From positions 186,001-250,000 of the IMG/VR virus record IMGVR_UViG_3300011113_000805: a stretch of DNA of 64,000 bases. One strand, 5' to 3'. This document shows, one piece after another, positions 45,623-53,481 of this stretch. The position numbers and the translations under genes are program-made. Every line of letters starts with the position of its first letter. The stretch's first letter is position 1. The DNA comes from a virus. Below the pieces are notes generated by a model, which was not told the origin of the DNA, made no database searches, and saw only the letters and a list, made by a program, of their open reading frames with translations.

Positions 45623-46376
45623 AAGACTCCTCCTTTATTCTGCAGGCCAAAACACTATTGACCTGAATTGTTCCTGTCCCAATGACTTCTTCTTCATAAT
45701 CATAGGAACTAATCTCTCTAAGACGATAAAGTCCTTCACAGTCTATAAATTTTCCTGGATTGTTTTCGATTTTGGCACAGAAAACAATGCAAATATCATC
45801 TTCAACTGCATTCTTTAGGGAAAATTTGACTGCTGTAGAAAGCGCTTTAGTCCAAGATGTTGTATATTTCCCACCCCTGTTTGTGATATCAATTTTCATG
45901 TTAAGCTTTTTCATTCTCTTGCCAATGGCATCAAAATCACCATCGTAATTCATGCCACCAATTGTATTGGGTATGTTGACAAAAGGAATTTTTTCAATGT
46001 CAATATTTGGCAAAACGCTCTTTATGCTTGAAGAACCTTCGAAATGAATTCCACGGTAAATTGTAGCTGCAGGTGGCTCCGCAAAGATATCAGAATAGAG
46101 GCCGACTCTAATGAATTCCTTGATTTGATTAACAGTTTCCTGAGGTATTGGCAAATTATTTCGAAAATGAGAAACTAACTGTAAACGTAAGCCCTCTTCA
46201 TCTGTCGTGTTTTGCTCATAGGGAGGTAATGGTGATCGTGCCCAATGACGATTCGATGCATCGGCAAATGCATACTTTCCAAGTGGGGCATCAATAGGTG
46301 CCTCTGGTTTGTAAGAGTCAACAGCTTCGGTCAAAAGAATATGACGTATAAGCTGTAGGATTGTGGAATCATTCAT
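45609..46376 (-). CDS. Tagged ADP-ribosyltransferase-like protein
   Basis: 255 residues from ATG 46376 (AAAGGAAAC upstream). Tag NDSTILQLIRHILLTEA with the L-T-E site, linker APLGKYAFA...PPYEQNT, Arg108 in TIYRGIHF, TSW at 173-175 (one Ser replaced by Thr), and E228-E-E230 before VIGTGTI. Paralog of its neighbours. Confidence 0.8.
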   Translation of the reverse strand: MNDSTILQLIRHILLTEAVDSYKPEAPIDAPLGKYAFADASNRHWARSPLPPYEQNTTDEEGLRLQLVSHFRNNLPIPQETVNQIKEFIRVGLYSDIFAEPPAATIYRGIHFEGSSSIKSVLPNIDIEKIPFVNIPNTIGGMNYDGDFDAIGKRMKKLNMKIDITNRGGKYTTSWTKALSTAVKFSLKNAVEDDICIVFCAKIENNPGKFIDCEGLYRLREISSYDYEEEVIGTGTIQVNSVLACRIKEESYDDE

Positions 46377-46401
46377 CGCATGTTTCCTTTTAATGGCTTG
46401 T

Positions 46402-47142
46402 TCATGAACTAATAATTTTCTTCGTGACAAATATCTTGTTCACTCGAATCGTATCTACGCCAATAATTTCCCGTTCATCCTTAAATGGTTCGAAATCTCG
46501 AAGCCAATACAGGGGTGACATGTCAATAAACTTTAAAGGGTTCTCTTCCACATCAGCACACAAAATAACCGCATAACCACTTTCACCTTGCGCCAAATTT
46601 AGTTTGTCTAAGTTTCGAATGGCAAATTTCTCAGCTATCTGCTTGCTTTTTGACCATGAGGACGAATATCTGGCTTCTGTATTTGTAATGTCAATATTGA
46701 CATCAATTTCTATTTCTTTGTGAGGTGGCATGTTAAGTATTTGAGATGACTCTACATCAGCCGGCATCCATTTCATCAATGAATTGCTGCTCACGGCTAT
46801 ACCTCGATGTGCTATGACAAATATTGAAGGTTCCGCAAAAATATCAGAATAGAGCCCATTACGAATGAACTCCATAATTTGATTAGCGTATTGATAAGGA
46901 AGTGCATGTTTTCCAACTTCTGTGTGCAATTGCAATGCCCCCAATAGCTTCAATTCTGCGGCATTGTTTCTTTCCCATGGTGGTTTAGGTCTTTGCAGTC
47001 TTTGGTGTAATCCACTGGGCAGATGTGTACCAGCAAATGCATATTTCCCAAGAGGTGCATCAGCAGATTCCTCAGGATCATAAGGCGTAGCAGATTCAGC
47101 CAAAAGGATTTGATGCACAAGAGAACGGAGGTACGTCTTCAT
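46402..47142 (-). CDS. Tagged ADP-ribosyltransferase-like protein
   Basis: 246 residues. Tag MKTYLRSLVHQILLAES with the L-A-E site; linker APLGKYAFAG...PKPPWERNN. Arg113 in AHRGIAV replaces the usual YRG context, SSSW at 160-163, and E223-R-E225 before IIGVDTI. It is the most similar to the fragment at 1-171. The ATG overlaps the TAA of the next upstream gene. Confidence 0.8.
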   Translation of the reverse strand: MKTYLRSLVHQILLAESATPYDPEESADAPLGKYAFAGTHLPSGLHQRLQRPKPPWERNNAAELKLLGALQLHTEVGKHALPYQYANQIMEFIRNGLYSDIFAEPSIFVIAHRGIAVSSNSLMKWMPADVESSQILNMPPHKEIEIDVNIDITNTEARYSSSWSKSKQIAEKFAIRNLDKLNLAQGESGYAVILCADVEENPLKFIDMSPLYWLRDFEPFKDEREIIGVDTIRVNKIFVTKKIISS

Positions 47143-47862
47143 TTAGACGACCCTTCTTACCGTAACAGCACTTGCTCGAATAGGTCCCAGACCGATCACT
47201 TCACTCTCAGATCGAAATTCTTCTTCAAAGTCAGCATCGAAATTGAGAATATAAAGTGGTTCTGCATCAATAAATCTGCCAGGGTTATCTACCGATTGCG
47301 CCTCAAAAACGACTGAATACATAGGGCCCCATCGGGATTTATGCTTCTCGGAAAACACGGATGCATCAATGGATGAGAATCTATCAGTCACACTTCTTAT
47401 CTGCGACCAAGACGATGCAAACCTATCCTTAAGCGGGGCAATGAGATAATTGCCGGTTCCTTTCCATGTCTCACCAACATCTAATGATGGCAGGTCAGGA
47501 ACCATGCTCAATAGTTCGGGTGTGATTAGGCGCATTCCACGATAACAAGTTCCTTCAAAAGGATGAAAGACATCTTTGTAGATGCCTTTCTTAACAAAGT
47601 CAACGATTGCTTCACCATAAGCTTTCGTAAGAGGTCTCATTCCAAAAAAATGATCACGAATTGCACGTAAAAATGCACTTTCCTTAGGATTGTTTTTCTC
47701 TAAAGGAGGTGGTTTCTGAATGCCTTGTCTCTGGGGTGAGAATGCATATTTGTCAAGAAGGGATCCCGCAGGAGCAGCTTCAATGTCACTCTCTAGAGAC
47801 TCACATAAGATCTCCTTTATCAAAAGCCTTAAATCTCTTTCATTCATTATTGAACTATGCAT
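47143..47862 (-). CDS. Tagged ADP-ribosyltransferase-like protein
   Basis: 239 residues from ATG 47862, first gene of a six-gene overlapping operon. Tag MNERDLRLLIKEILCES with the L-C-E site; linker DKYAFSPQRQ...KPPPLEKNN. Arg108 in TCYRGMRL, SSW at 150-152, and E219-S-E221 before VIGLGPI. AAGGG lies nine bases upstream; an ATG 15 bases downstream is an alternative start. Confidence 0.8.
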   Translation of the reverse strand: MHSSIMNERDLRLLIKEILCESLESDIEAAPAGSLLDKYAFSPQRQGIQKPPPLEKNNPKESAFLRAIRDHFFGMRPLTKAYGEAIVDFVKKGIYKDVFHPFEGTCYRGMRLITPELLSMVPDLPSLDVGETWKGTGNYLIAPLKDRFASSWSQIRSVTDRFSSIDASVFSEKHKSRWGPMYSVVFEAQSVDNPGRFIDAEPLYILNFDADFEEEFRSESEVIGLGPIRASAVTVRRVV

Positions 47863-47934
47863 ATGCAACAACCCTTAGGCTTTACTATTTAGGTGGTGGC
47901 ATGCAAAGCATTTAAAGATTGTGCCGAATGTAAA

Positions 47935-48093
47935 TTATCCGGAAATTCTACTACAAATGGCACATGAGTATTCGGTGGAACCAATCACAGGAATGATAGC
48001 ATTCCACCCGCACTTATCACAATATTCCAAAGAACGCTGTTGCAAAAGAAGGTACTGCTTAAGCAATTGCTTGTACTTTTTCTTCCACTTCAT
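47935..48093 (-). CDS. Small zinc-ribbon protein, 52 aa
   Basis: A short gene beginning MKWKKKYKQLLKQYLLLQQR, then YCDKCGWNAIIPVIGSTEYSCAICSRISG. CDKCG and CAIC form a four-cysteine ribbon behind a basic helix, suggesting nucleic-acid binding. The ATG overlaps the TGA of the 48090 gene. Confidence 0.7.
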   Translation of the reverse strand: MKWKKKYKQLLKQYLLLQQRSLEYCDKCGWNAIIPVIGSTEYSCAICSRISG

Positions 48094-48548
48094 TCAAGAT
48101 CACCATCATTTGAGGTATATGTTTCCATGCTCCATGGACCATTCCAATCTGGACCCATTTCAAAAATGGAATTAAATCGTGCCTTTTCGTCAAGAAATGA
48201 TGGAGACTTGTACTTGTCGTTCATAGTATTGCACCACCACAAGTCGATATCATAGAAACAATATCCATCGGCGGTATTAATGATCGGCAAAGACAAGTAC
48301 CTTCCAATAAAACGACCTTTTCTACCAGAATTAATGTTTGTCCATCGGTGCTTGAATGAGGAAATTGTGGTCCACGTATCACGATAAACATTGTAGAATG
48401 GATCACCAATATTCAACATTCGAATATGCTTCATAAGCATATCATATGTCCTGTTGCTATAGGTGCATCCATCAACATGATGGAATTTTACATACTTGTT
48501 AAGTTTATGAAGAGGTTGATCAGACCACCAAGCTTTACTAGTAGGCAT
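48090..48548 (-). CDS. Hypothetical protein, 152 aa
   Basis: Aromatic-rich soluble protein (WWSDQPLHKLNKYVKFHHVDG, YCFYDIDLWWCNTMN, MGPDWNGPWSMET). No recognised domain. Coupled to the zinc-ribbon gene. A strong AAGGAG lies somewhat far upstream, so the start is uncertain. Confidence 0.6.
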   Translation of the reverse strand: MPTSKAWWSDQPLHKLNKYVKFHHVDGCTYSNRTYDMLMKHIRMLNIGDPFYNVYRDTWTTISSFKHRWTNINSGRKGRFIGRYLSLPIINTADGYCFYDIDLWWCNTMNDKYKSPSFLDEKARFNSIFEMGPDWNGPWSMETYTSNDGDLE

Positions 48549-48597
48549 TTATTCGTCCTGCCATATGTTCGTGGTTTCTCCTTAATTGTGCGAGTTC

Positions 48598-48867
48598 CTA
48601 AATGTTCTTTAGCAATTTCCTTGCTTCAGCGGAAGTTTGAAAACTTCCAACTGGTGTATCGACATATCCATAAACTGCCAGGATTTCCCCTCGCTTAGCG
48701 TAATGTGTAAGAGTCTTATTCTTTACACGATAAATAACACCATCTATCGAGTAGATCCCATCAGCTTTGGTTTTTGCCTTTTCGGCAAGTTTATCACGAA
48801 TTTTATCTTCCTTAAGAAGATTCTCAACTTCTTCCTTAACTAAAGTTCTTAGTACAGATTCATTCAT
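48598..48867 (-). CDS. Small tagged protein, 89 aa
   Basis: Start ATG 48867 after GAGAGAGG. Tag MNESVLRTLVKEEVENLLKED with the L-K-E site, then a basic helix (KLAEKAKTKADG) and a small beta domain (YSIDGVIYRVKNKTLTHYAKRG...VYGYVDTPVGSF). Unknown function. Confidence 0.7.
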   Translation of the reverse strand: MNESVLRTLVKEEVENLLKEDKIRDKLAEKAKTKADGIYSIDGVIYRVKNKTLTHYAKRGEILAVYGYVDTPVGSFQTSAEARKLLKNI

Positions 48868-48908
48868 GTGCTTACCTCTCTCTGCATTATACTTATCATC
48901 ATCAGGAT

Positions 48909-49082
48909 TTATAAGGGGCGAAGCTCGTGAAGTGGAATGTATAGGATCTTCCCGTCGACGAGAGTCGGGAATCGTGTGGTCGACCATGATGGGATGGGTC
49001 CCACGATCATGCCGATCTGTGGTGGTCCGGAAGAGTAGTATCCGCCGTGATCGATGATCTCGGCGAGGTCACCGGGCTTCAC
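48909..49082 (-). CDS. SH3-like mini-protein, 57 aa
   Basis: GTG start. MKPGDLAEIIDHGGYYSSG, IGMIVGPIPSW and FPTLVDGKILYIPL give the compact three-strand family form. It begins within the end of the 49069 gene. Shortest clear family member. Confidence 0.7.
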   Translation of the reverse strand: MKPGDLAEIIDHGGYYSSGPPQIGMIVGPIPSWSTTRFPTLVDGKILYIPLHELRPL

Positions 49083-49278
49083 TGATCACCTCCAACCGGT
49101 CCTCAGGCATGCGCCAGTGGGGACTCCCATTGACCATCAACCAGAAGTACCTCACATTTAGGTCGTTGAAGTCGTACGGTTCACGCGCCTCTCTGAGGAT
49201 CAGGCCCACAAGTCCATCATAGCGATCGGGCTCATCATCCTCATCGGGAATCAGGCGGACGAGATCACCCGGCTTCAT
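49069..49278 (-). CDS. SH3-like mini-protein, MKPGDL subfamily
   Basis: 69 residues: MKPGDLVRLIPDEDDE, LVGLILREAREPYDF, YFWLMVNGSPHWRM and LEVI. Canonical opening, central G-x-I turn and closing hairpin. GGAGG precedes the ATG, which overlaps the upstream gene. Confidence 0.75.
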   Translation of the reverse strand: MKPGDLVRLIPDEDDEPDRYDGLVGLILREAREPYDFNDLNVRYFWLMVNGSPHWRMPEDRLEVISEAR

Positions 49279-49549
49279 CGATCACCTCCACATTAGCCTC
49301 GTCCACCCAGACCCAGCGAGGTAAACCGTCGATCAGGAGGAGGGCAGCGTCCACGGACGGCTCGTTGGCGGCGGGAAGGGCGGAGGCGGTGGCTCGTAGA
49401 CGGGCACTGGGGAAGTCGGCGGCGGAGTCCAAGATGAGGCAGATCCGACCTGGGCTCTTGTCCCAGCCTCTGCCATCATACCAGAAGAGCTGGGATTTGA
49501 TTTGAAGCAGGCCGCCCTTGTGGGCTTGAAGGGTCTCAAGAAGGGTCAT
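49265..49549 (-). CDS. SH3-like mini-protein, GRGWD subfamily
   Basis: 94 residues: LLETLQAHKGGLLQIKSQLFWYDGRGWD, GRICLILD, ALLLIDGLPRWVWV, VEVIDE. Clear relative of the 18.5-20.3 kb set although 29 kb away, so the family is dispersed. Confidence 0.75.
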   Translation of the reverse strand: MTLLETLQAHKGGLLQIKSQLFWYDGRGWDKSPGRICLILDSAADFPSARLRATASALPAANEPSVDAALLLIDGLPRWVWVDEANVEVIDEAG

Positions 49550-49940
49550 GTCCCATCCCTGCGAGGCACCCCTTCAACCAAGAAAGCCATTCCGTTTCGC
49601 ACCCGATGTGATCCGCTGGATTGATGATCGATGGGAATCCGGCCGACTGAAGGGTGGCCAGCATCTCCTCACGGACACCCTCGAGGCCTGTGGTGGAGGT
49701 GATGATGACAGGAGTCCCGGAATACCACTCTTCAGCGACCCAGCGTGCCCACATCCTTCCGTCCTGATGAGGCATATCGTGATCGAGAAGGATCCCATCG
49801 AACTGTGTGCGGCCTTCGAGGATGAATGTTTCAGCAAACTCCGGGTCGCAGGTGATGATCCACCGGTGCTTCTCCCGGTCCAGCATTTGGGTGAACTCGT
49901 CATAGCGGGATGGACAATCATCGATGATAAGAAAACGCAT
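49536..49940 (-). CDS. Receiver-domain protein (cREC-like)
   Basis: 134 residues from ATG 49940. MRFLIIDDCPSRYDEF gives the acidic pocket, GILLDHDMPHQDGRMWARWV the phospho-acceptor region (LDHD near residue 68), and PVIITSTTG the following strand and Thr/Ser. The DDCPSR and LDHDMP wording fits the cyclic-phosphate-processing receiver-like group better than classical response regulators. No output domain. It may act on host or phage signalling nucleotides, but this is unproven. Confidence 0.75.
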   Translation of the reverse strand: MRFLIIDDCPSRYDEFTQMLDREKHRWIITCDPEFAETFILEGRTQFDGILLDHDMPHQDGRMWARWVAEEWYSGTPVIITSTTGLEGVREEMLATLQSAGFPSIINPADHIGCETEWLSWLKGCLAGMGHDPS

Positions 49941-49992
49941 GTTAGGTCCTTTGTGTTTTACTATACCACATGGGCGGATGGGTTGCATAGGT

Positions 49993-50205
49993 TCACGAGA
50001 TCACCTCCGAGAAATCCTCGAGCTCTGCGTCGGTTCGCTCATCAATCAACCCATCCCGAAGGATCGACCAGAGGCGAACATGTGATCCTCCATGAAGTCC
50101 CAACTGGATCGGCGTGACCATCCTGTGATCGAGGATGAGAAACACCTTTCCGTCCAACGATGAAAGACGCTTGTTCCATCGGCGAAGCTGGCCCTTCTCG
50201 ATCAC
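49993..50205 (-). CDS. SH3-like mini-protein
   Basis: 70 residues from GTG 50205 after GGAGG. WNKRLSSLDGKVFLILDHR, HVRLWSILRDGLIDE and an acidic end. The opening G-K-V-F-L-I strand and L-x-x-G hairpin fit the family. Confidence 0.65.
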   Translation of the reverse strand: MIEKGQLRRWNKRLSSLDGKVFLILDHRMVTPIQLGLHGGSHVRLWSILRDGLIDERTDAELEDFSEVIS

Positions 50206-50218
50206 TTTCCCTCCATCA

Positions 50219-50402
50219 TTACACACAACTTGGGCAGTAATGCCACTCGAGCTAATCAGCTCCGTGTTCGCAGTGCGTTCCTTTCTTTATCCATCCCGAC
50301 TGGGAGATCTAGGGGTGGTTTGATGCGGGCATCGCAAGAGTTGCATTGGATCTCGACCAAGATTCGCTTTTTGTTGTCTTCACGAACCGCATAGATTTTC
50401 AC
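50219..50402 (-). pseudogene. Disrupted zinc-ribbon gene (frameshift plus amber codons)
   Basis: From GTG 50402 the frame reads VKIYAVREDNKKRILVEIQ, CNSCDARIKPP, then drifts. One frame over, the sequence continues SGWIKKGTHCEHGAD, TAG, LEWHYCPSCV and TAA at 50219. CNSCDARIKP...SGWIKKG...YCPSC is the recognisable order of a small phage zinc-ribbon protein, so the gene is interrupted by one indel and at least one TAG. A second TAG occurs in the shifted frame just before ISQSGW. Confidence 0.6.
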
Positions 50403-50659
50403 TTTCCCTCCATCTCAGCCTTCCGCTCCAGGATCCTCTCCCGCTTCTTCTTGAGTGACCGGATGTTGGAGCGGCACTCCTTCACATTGAGGAGGGCGCA
50501 CCTCAGTCGGGATTCCTCCTCCCTCAAGTCGGCCTCGCAGACCTTCAGCATCGTGTTGATCTGCCAGGCATCGAGCGGGACCTTCCTCGAGGGAATTGTG
50601 GAATCGGAGGCTTGTTCCTAACGCCAGTTCTCGATGGTCTCCTGGTCAAAGTTGGGCAT
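50399..50659 (-). pseudogene. Coiled-coil gene interrupted by an amber codon
   Basis: ATG 50659 after GGAGGAG encodes MPNFDQETIENWR, then TAG (50620..50618), and the same frame stays open as EQASDSTIPSRKVPLDAWQ...LREEESRLRCALLNV...SLKKKRERILERKAEMEGK to TGA at 50399. The second part is a strongly charged coiled coil with no good start of its own. Either a mutated gene or translational read-through. Confidence 0.6.
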
Positions 50660-50973
50660 TACTCCTCCAACCCGAGTACCCGCATTGCCCGGCGCTTTCC
50701 ACGAAGCCAGAACTCATTCGTCTCCTCCCAGTCGCCGCCCTCGTTGGTGTCATCGTTCTCGACGTACCAGCGGAGGCACTCATTGATCTTCTTGAGCTCC
50801 TTGTCCCGCTCGTTCAGGAGGACATTGAGTCGACCGATCTCGGCGTAAAGTGAGGCCCATGCGGATTGTTCGGGCATCGGGATCGAATCGGGCAGGGGAT
50901 TGATGCCCCAGTAAGTGTGATTCGGGCAGCTGACATTGTTTCCGGCGATTCCGCAACTGGGACAGGTGGTCAT
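50659..50973 (-). CDS. Small Cys-motif and coiled-coil protein, 104 aa
   Basis: MTTCPSCGIAGNNVSCPNH forms a small zinc site, then a coiled-coil region (WASLYAEIGRLNVLLNERDKELKKINECLRWY) and a basic end. AGGAGAACCC precedes the ATG. No recognised family. Confidence 0.65.
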   Translation of the reverse strand: MTTCPSCGIAGNNVSCPNHTYWGINPLPDSIPMPEQSAWASLYAEIGRLNVLLNERDKELKKINECLRWYVENDDTNEGGDWEETNEFWLRGKRRAMRVLGLEE

Positions 50974-50982
50974 GGGTTCTCC

Positions 50983-51225
50983 TTAGTATCCAAAGATTCC
51001 AAAGATCAGATTCAATTGGCCAATCGAGCAGTCCTTATCGTGACCCTGATTGGTGTACCCCGAACAGCAGAAGTATGGATCGTAGATTCGACCGTAACCC
51101 CCATCACGATTGTACTCGATGAAGGAAGGCATGTCACCAACGAGGACCTCGATCCTCTTAAGGAGTTCACGACACTGGGAATCGGTGAGGTCATCAATCT
51201 TCACGTTGTAGAACTCGGTGGTCAT
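50983..51225 (-). CDS. Hypothetical protein, 80 aa
   Basis: Start ATG 51225 after AAGGAGGAAG. TEFYNVKIDDLTDSQCRELLKRIEVLV is helical; the second half is Tyr/Gly/Cys-rich (YGRIYDPYFCCSGYTNQGHDKDC) and may bind a metal. No recognised family. Confidence 0.65.
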   Translation of the reverse strand: MTTEFYNVKIDDLTDSQCRELLKRIEVLVGDMPSFIEYNRDGGYGRIYDPYFCCSGYTNQGHDKDCSIGQLNLIFGIFGY

Positions 51226-51482
51226 TCTTCCTCCTTTCCGTTGTCCAGGATTTCCAGGTCCTTCTCCCATCCCCAGAACGTGAAGTGCTCAAGCTCACCA
51301 GGTTCGAGGTAGTACTTTTCTACAGTGAGAAGCTCAATCTCGATCGATCCATGATTTTCCGGTGAAAGTGGACCGTCATCCTCCCAGAGGCTGATGTCTC
51401 GAACGATGCCGGTCCAGCGGTCTCCCCTCTTGTAGAAGTAAGAACCCTTCTTCGGGGCGACAGTGTCTCCGACCTTGATCAT
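51222..51482 (-). CDS. SH3-like mini-protein
   Basis: 86 residues: MIKVGDTVAPKKGSYFYKRGDRWTGIVRDISLW, then IEIELLTVEKYYLEP and an acidic tail. G-D-T-V opening and G-I-V turn fit the family. Overlaps both neighbours. Confidence 0.7.
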   Translation of the reverse strand: MIKVGDTVAPKKGSYFYKRGDRWTGIVRDISLWEDDGPLSPENHGSIEIELLTVEKYYLEPGELEHFTFWGWEKDLEILDNGKEEE

Positions 51483-51685
51483 TCCTCCTCCTTTACGACC
51501 TTGATCTCATTCTTGGGAACATTCAGGACCAGGCGCATGTACTTCTGTGCATCCTCGAGGTCGTAGAACATGGCGCGGGCGGTCGGTCCGTCCTCATCCT
51601 CGGTGATGATCCAGTAGACATCGGAGTCATCGCAGTTGTACACATCGACCGGGGCGCACTCGATGTAGGGATTCGTCATCCTCAC
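51479..51685 (-). CDS. Hypothetical protein, 68 aa
   Basis: Acidic beta-alpha protein: VYWIITEDEDGPTARAMFYDLEDAQKYMRLVL resembles a small ferredoxin-like half. Coupled by ATGA-type overlaps. No recognised function. Confidence 0.6.
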   Translation of the reverse strand: MRMTNPYIECAPVDVYNCDDSDVYWIITEDEDGPTARAMFYDLEDAQKYMRLVLNVPKNEIKVVKEEE

Positions 51686-51879
51686 TCCAATTTCAGGGAG
51701 GCGTTAGGAAGGTGATGGACAAGGGTGTCCTTGGGGAAATGATGTAGGTTGCCGGACTGGAGGTTCACGGCGGTGTCCTCGGCATCGACCTTCATGAATG
51801 GGCCACCAAAGTTGAACACCTCACCAACCTCCAGGTCCACGAAACGGGTCTCACCGGTTTCCTTGCGATTGATCTTCAT
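51682..51879 (-). CDS. Conserved phage mini-protein (VDLEVGEVF family)
   Basis: 65 residues: TRFVDLEVGEVFNFGGPFMKVD, AVNLQSGNLHHF and a short tail. Paralog in layout of the gene at 35259. Common phage small protein of unknown role. Confidence 0.7.
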   Translation of the reverse strand: MKINRKETGETRFVDLEVGEVFNFGGPFMKVDAEDTAVNLQSGNLHHFPKDTLVHHLPNASLKLE

Positions 51880-52118
51880 TCATTCTCCTTTGTGTTATCA
51901 TACCCACCGTCATCGGGATTTACAACCTGCAGGTTCTCCTTCGCCCAGGGCTGGAGTTCCCCGTCGATCAGGACCCACCAGTCGCACCAGGAGTTGATGG
52001 GATGGCCATCCTCAAGGGAAACAGGTTCCATGATAATGCCATAGAGGCCTAGAATGCCTGCGTCGATCTCATAGCCTTCCTTAGCATTTACCGTGACAAC
52101 AAGATCACCTGGTTTCAT
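51876..52118 (-). CDS. SH3-like mini-protein, MKPGDL subfamily
   Basis: 80 residues from ATG 52118 (MKPGDLVVTVNA, matching the start used by relatives; an ATG three codons upstream is possible). GIMEPVSLED loop, then WWVLIDGELQPWA and LQVV. Typical family member. Confidence 0.7.
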   Translation of the reverse strand: MKPGDLVVTVNAKEGYEIDAGILGLYGIIMEPVSLEDGHPINSWCDWWVLIDGELQPWAKENLQVVNPDDGGYDNTKENE

Positions 52119-52323
52119 CAAAGACATTGATCACATCAATTAAGGTTATTGGAAAATAGGGATGACTTAAGACATAATTCGGAAACTTGATTTTGATATC
52201 AAAGAATTCTATTGTGCCGCCGCGCTGATTACAAGAGATAACAATTCCAAATTGACCTTGAACATCATATGCTCTATCTGGACCGGGTACAAGACGAACA
52301 AGATCTCCAACATTTACCTTCAT
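52105..52323 (-). CDS. SH3-like mini-protein
   Basis: 72 residues: MKVNVGDLVRLVPGPDRAYDVQGQFGIVIS and a beta-rich end (IEFFDIKIKFPNYVL). GDLV opening and FGIVIS turn are diagnostic. Overlaps the next gene by 14 bases. Confidence 0.7.
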   Translation of the reverse strand: MKVNVGDLVRLVPGPDRAYDVQGQFGIVISCNQRGGTIEFFDIKIKFPNYVLSHPYFPITLIDVINVFDETR

Positions 52324-52335
52324 AGGGTTTCACCT

Positions 52336-52602
52336 TTAGCAAGGAGAGTAATAATCAGATACCGGTTTTCCTTGAACATCTAACAACCAATCTGTTGGTG
52401 TCCACATGAGTTTGTCATGCATAAAAATTTGGGACCATTTGACCATTTGAAGACCGGATCCAGTAAAATATCGCTGTACTTCAATGACCAGCATGGATTC
52501 TTGAGCATTACATGAATGCATCATTATTGAACCATCTTCAATGTCCAATTCATCATAGAGTGGTGTGCCCTTAACTAGAGTTACTAGGTCACATAGCTCC
52601 AT
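52336..52602 (-). CDS. SH3-like mini-protein
   Basis: 88 residues from ATG 52602 after GGAGATTATTG: MELCDLVTLVKGTPLYDELD, SMLVIEVQRYF, QIFMHDKLMWTPTDWLLDV. The L-x-D-K hairpin replaces L-x-D-G. Confidence 0.7.
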   Translation of the reverse strand: MELCDLVTLVKGTPLYDELDIEDGSIMMHSCNAQESMLVIEVQRYFTGSGLQMVKWSQIFMHDKLMWTPTDWLLDVQGKPVSDYYSPC

Positions 52603-52888
52603 CAATAATCTCCAAATGACGGTCATAAATGTCATATGACACACCATTAAACATTACAGTTGATCCCATTACATCTATGCCTGGCGATATAAATGACTTC
52701 CAGCCACCGATAACGATTCCAATGGTATCTCGTTCTGGACTATCTGTTAGTAGTCGAAACTTATGCGGTCTATACCAGAATTTGTAATCCTCATTGGGGG
52801 CTGGCCTGAACCTAACAAGAGTCCCAACGGGAAGATGGCCTTTGATGAACCTATAGAGCCAATAATAGATTTCATGAAAAATTTTCAT
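52589..52888 (-). CDS. SH3-like mini-protein with N-terminal helix
   Basis: 99 residues. An N-terminal amphipathic aromatic helix (MKIFHEIYYWLYRFIKG) precedes LPVGTLVRFRPAPNEDY, DTIGIVIGGW, STVMFNGVSYDI and LEII. The helix may anchor the barrel to membrane or a partner; similar helices occur in the genes at 9052 and 54541. Confidence 0.7.
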   Translation of the reverse strand: MKIFHEIYYWLYRFIKGHLPVGTLVRFRPAPNEDYKFWYRPHKFRLLTDSPERDTIGIVIGGWKSFISPGIDVMGSTVMFNGVSYDIYDRHLEIIDGAM

Positions 52889-53126
52889 TGATAGTCGCTA
52901 AGTATTCCTCATCAACCCAGCCAATTTGCCCATTATGCAGGACTTGCACCATTTCATTGACCGCGTCCCACCCTTTAAGTAGAATACCAATCTCGCCGCG
53001 CTCCCAGCTCTTCTTTTGCTTAGCATACAATCCTGTCGGGATTCGATCATAAATGTAGACAGAAGTGATAGGAACCCTATAGGTGATGTTCCACTTGCGG
53101 ATTGTAACAAGATCGCCGGGTTTCAT
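52872..53126 (-). CDS. SH3-like mini-protein, MKPGDL subfamily
   Basis: 84 residues from ATG 53126: MKPGDLVTIRKWNITYRVPITSV, GEIGILLKGWDAV, VQVLHNGQIGWVDEEYL. The upstream in-frame extension is ignored because the MKPGDL start is conserved among relatives. Confidence 0.7.
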   Translation of the reverse strand: MKPGDLVTIRKWNITYRVPITSVYIYDRIPTGLYAKQKKSWERGEIGILLKGWDAVNEMVQVLHNGQIGWVDEEYLATINENFS

Positions 53127-53214
53127 GTGATTGCCTTCGAATCTTTGCAAAAAGGCATAGACAAAATTCAATTTTCATTGGCACGCTATGAAAGCGTAAG
53201 GCTCCATTCACATT

Positions 53215-53481
53215 TTATGCAATCACTTCGAAATTTTCATAAACTAATAGCACACCTAAACAACCATTAACACTAAGCCTTCCATGTCTTGTTAACTCAG
53301 GCTTGGCTGGGAAATAGAAAAATCCACGACCTGTGATACGCATACCATTGGGCATCACAATTCCATCCGGATAATCATGATGATCCCAATCAATATCCAT
53401 AAGAATTGCGAAATCATCTTTGACTATTCCCATATGTTCTAAATCATCAACAATAACTCTGACAAGATCGCCGGGTTTCAT
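53215..53481 (-). CDS. SH3-like mini-protein, MKPGDL subfamily
   Basis: 88 residues: MKPGDLVRVIVDDLEHMGIVKDDFAILMDI, a Pro/aromatic loop, and LSVNGCLGVLLVYENFEVI. Canonical ends with a long variable loop. Confidence 0.7.
   Translation of the reverse strand: MKPGDLVRVIVDDLEHMGIVKDDFAILMDIDWDHHDYPDGIVMPNGMRITGRGFFYFPAKPELTRHGRLSVNGCLGVLLVYENFEVIA

Noticed and set aside
50219-50659. Genome-wide amber recoding
   Set aside because: Many intact genes end in TAG, including most Ala-rich copies and the homing endonuclease, and no suppressor tRNA was found here.
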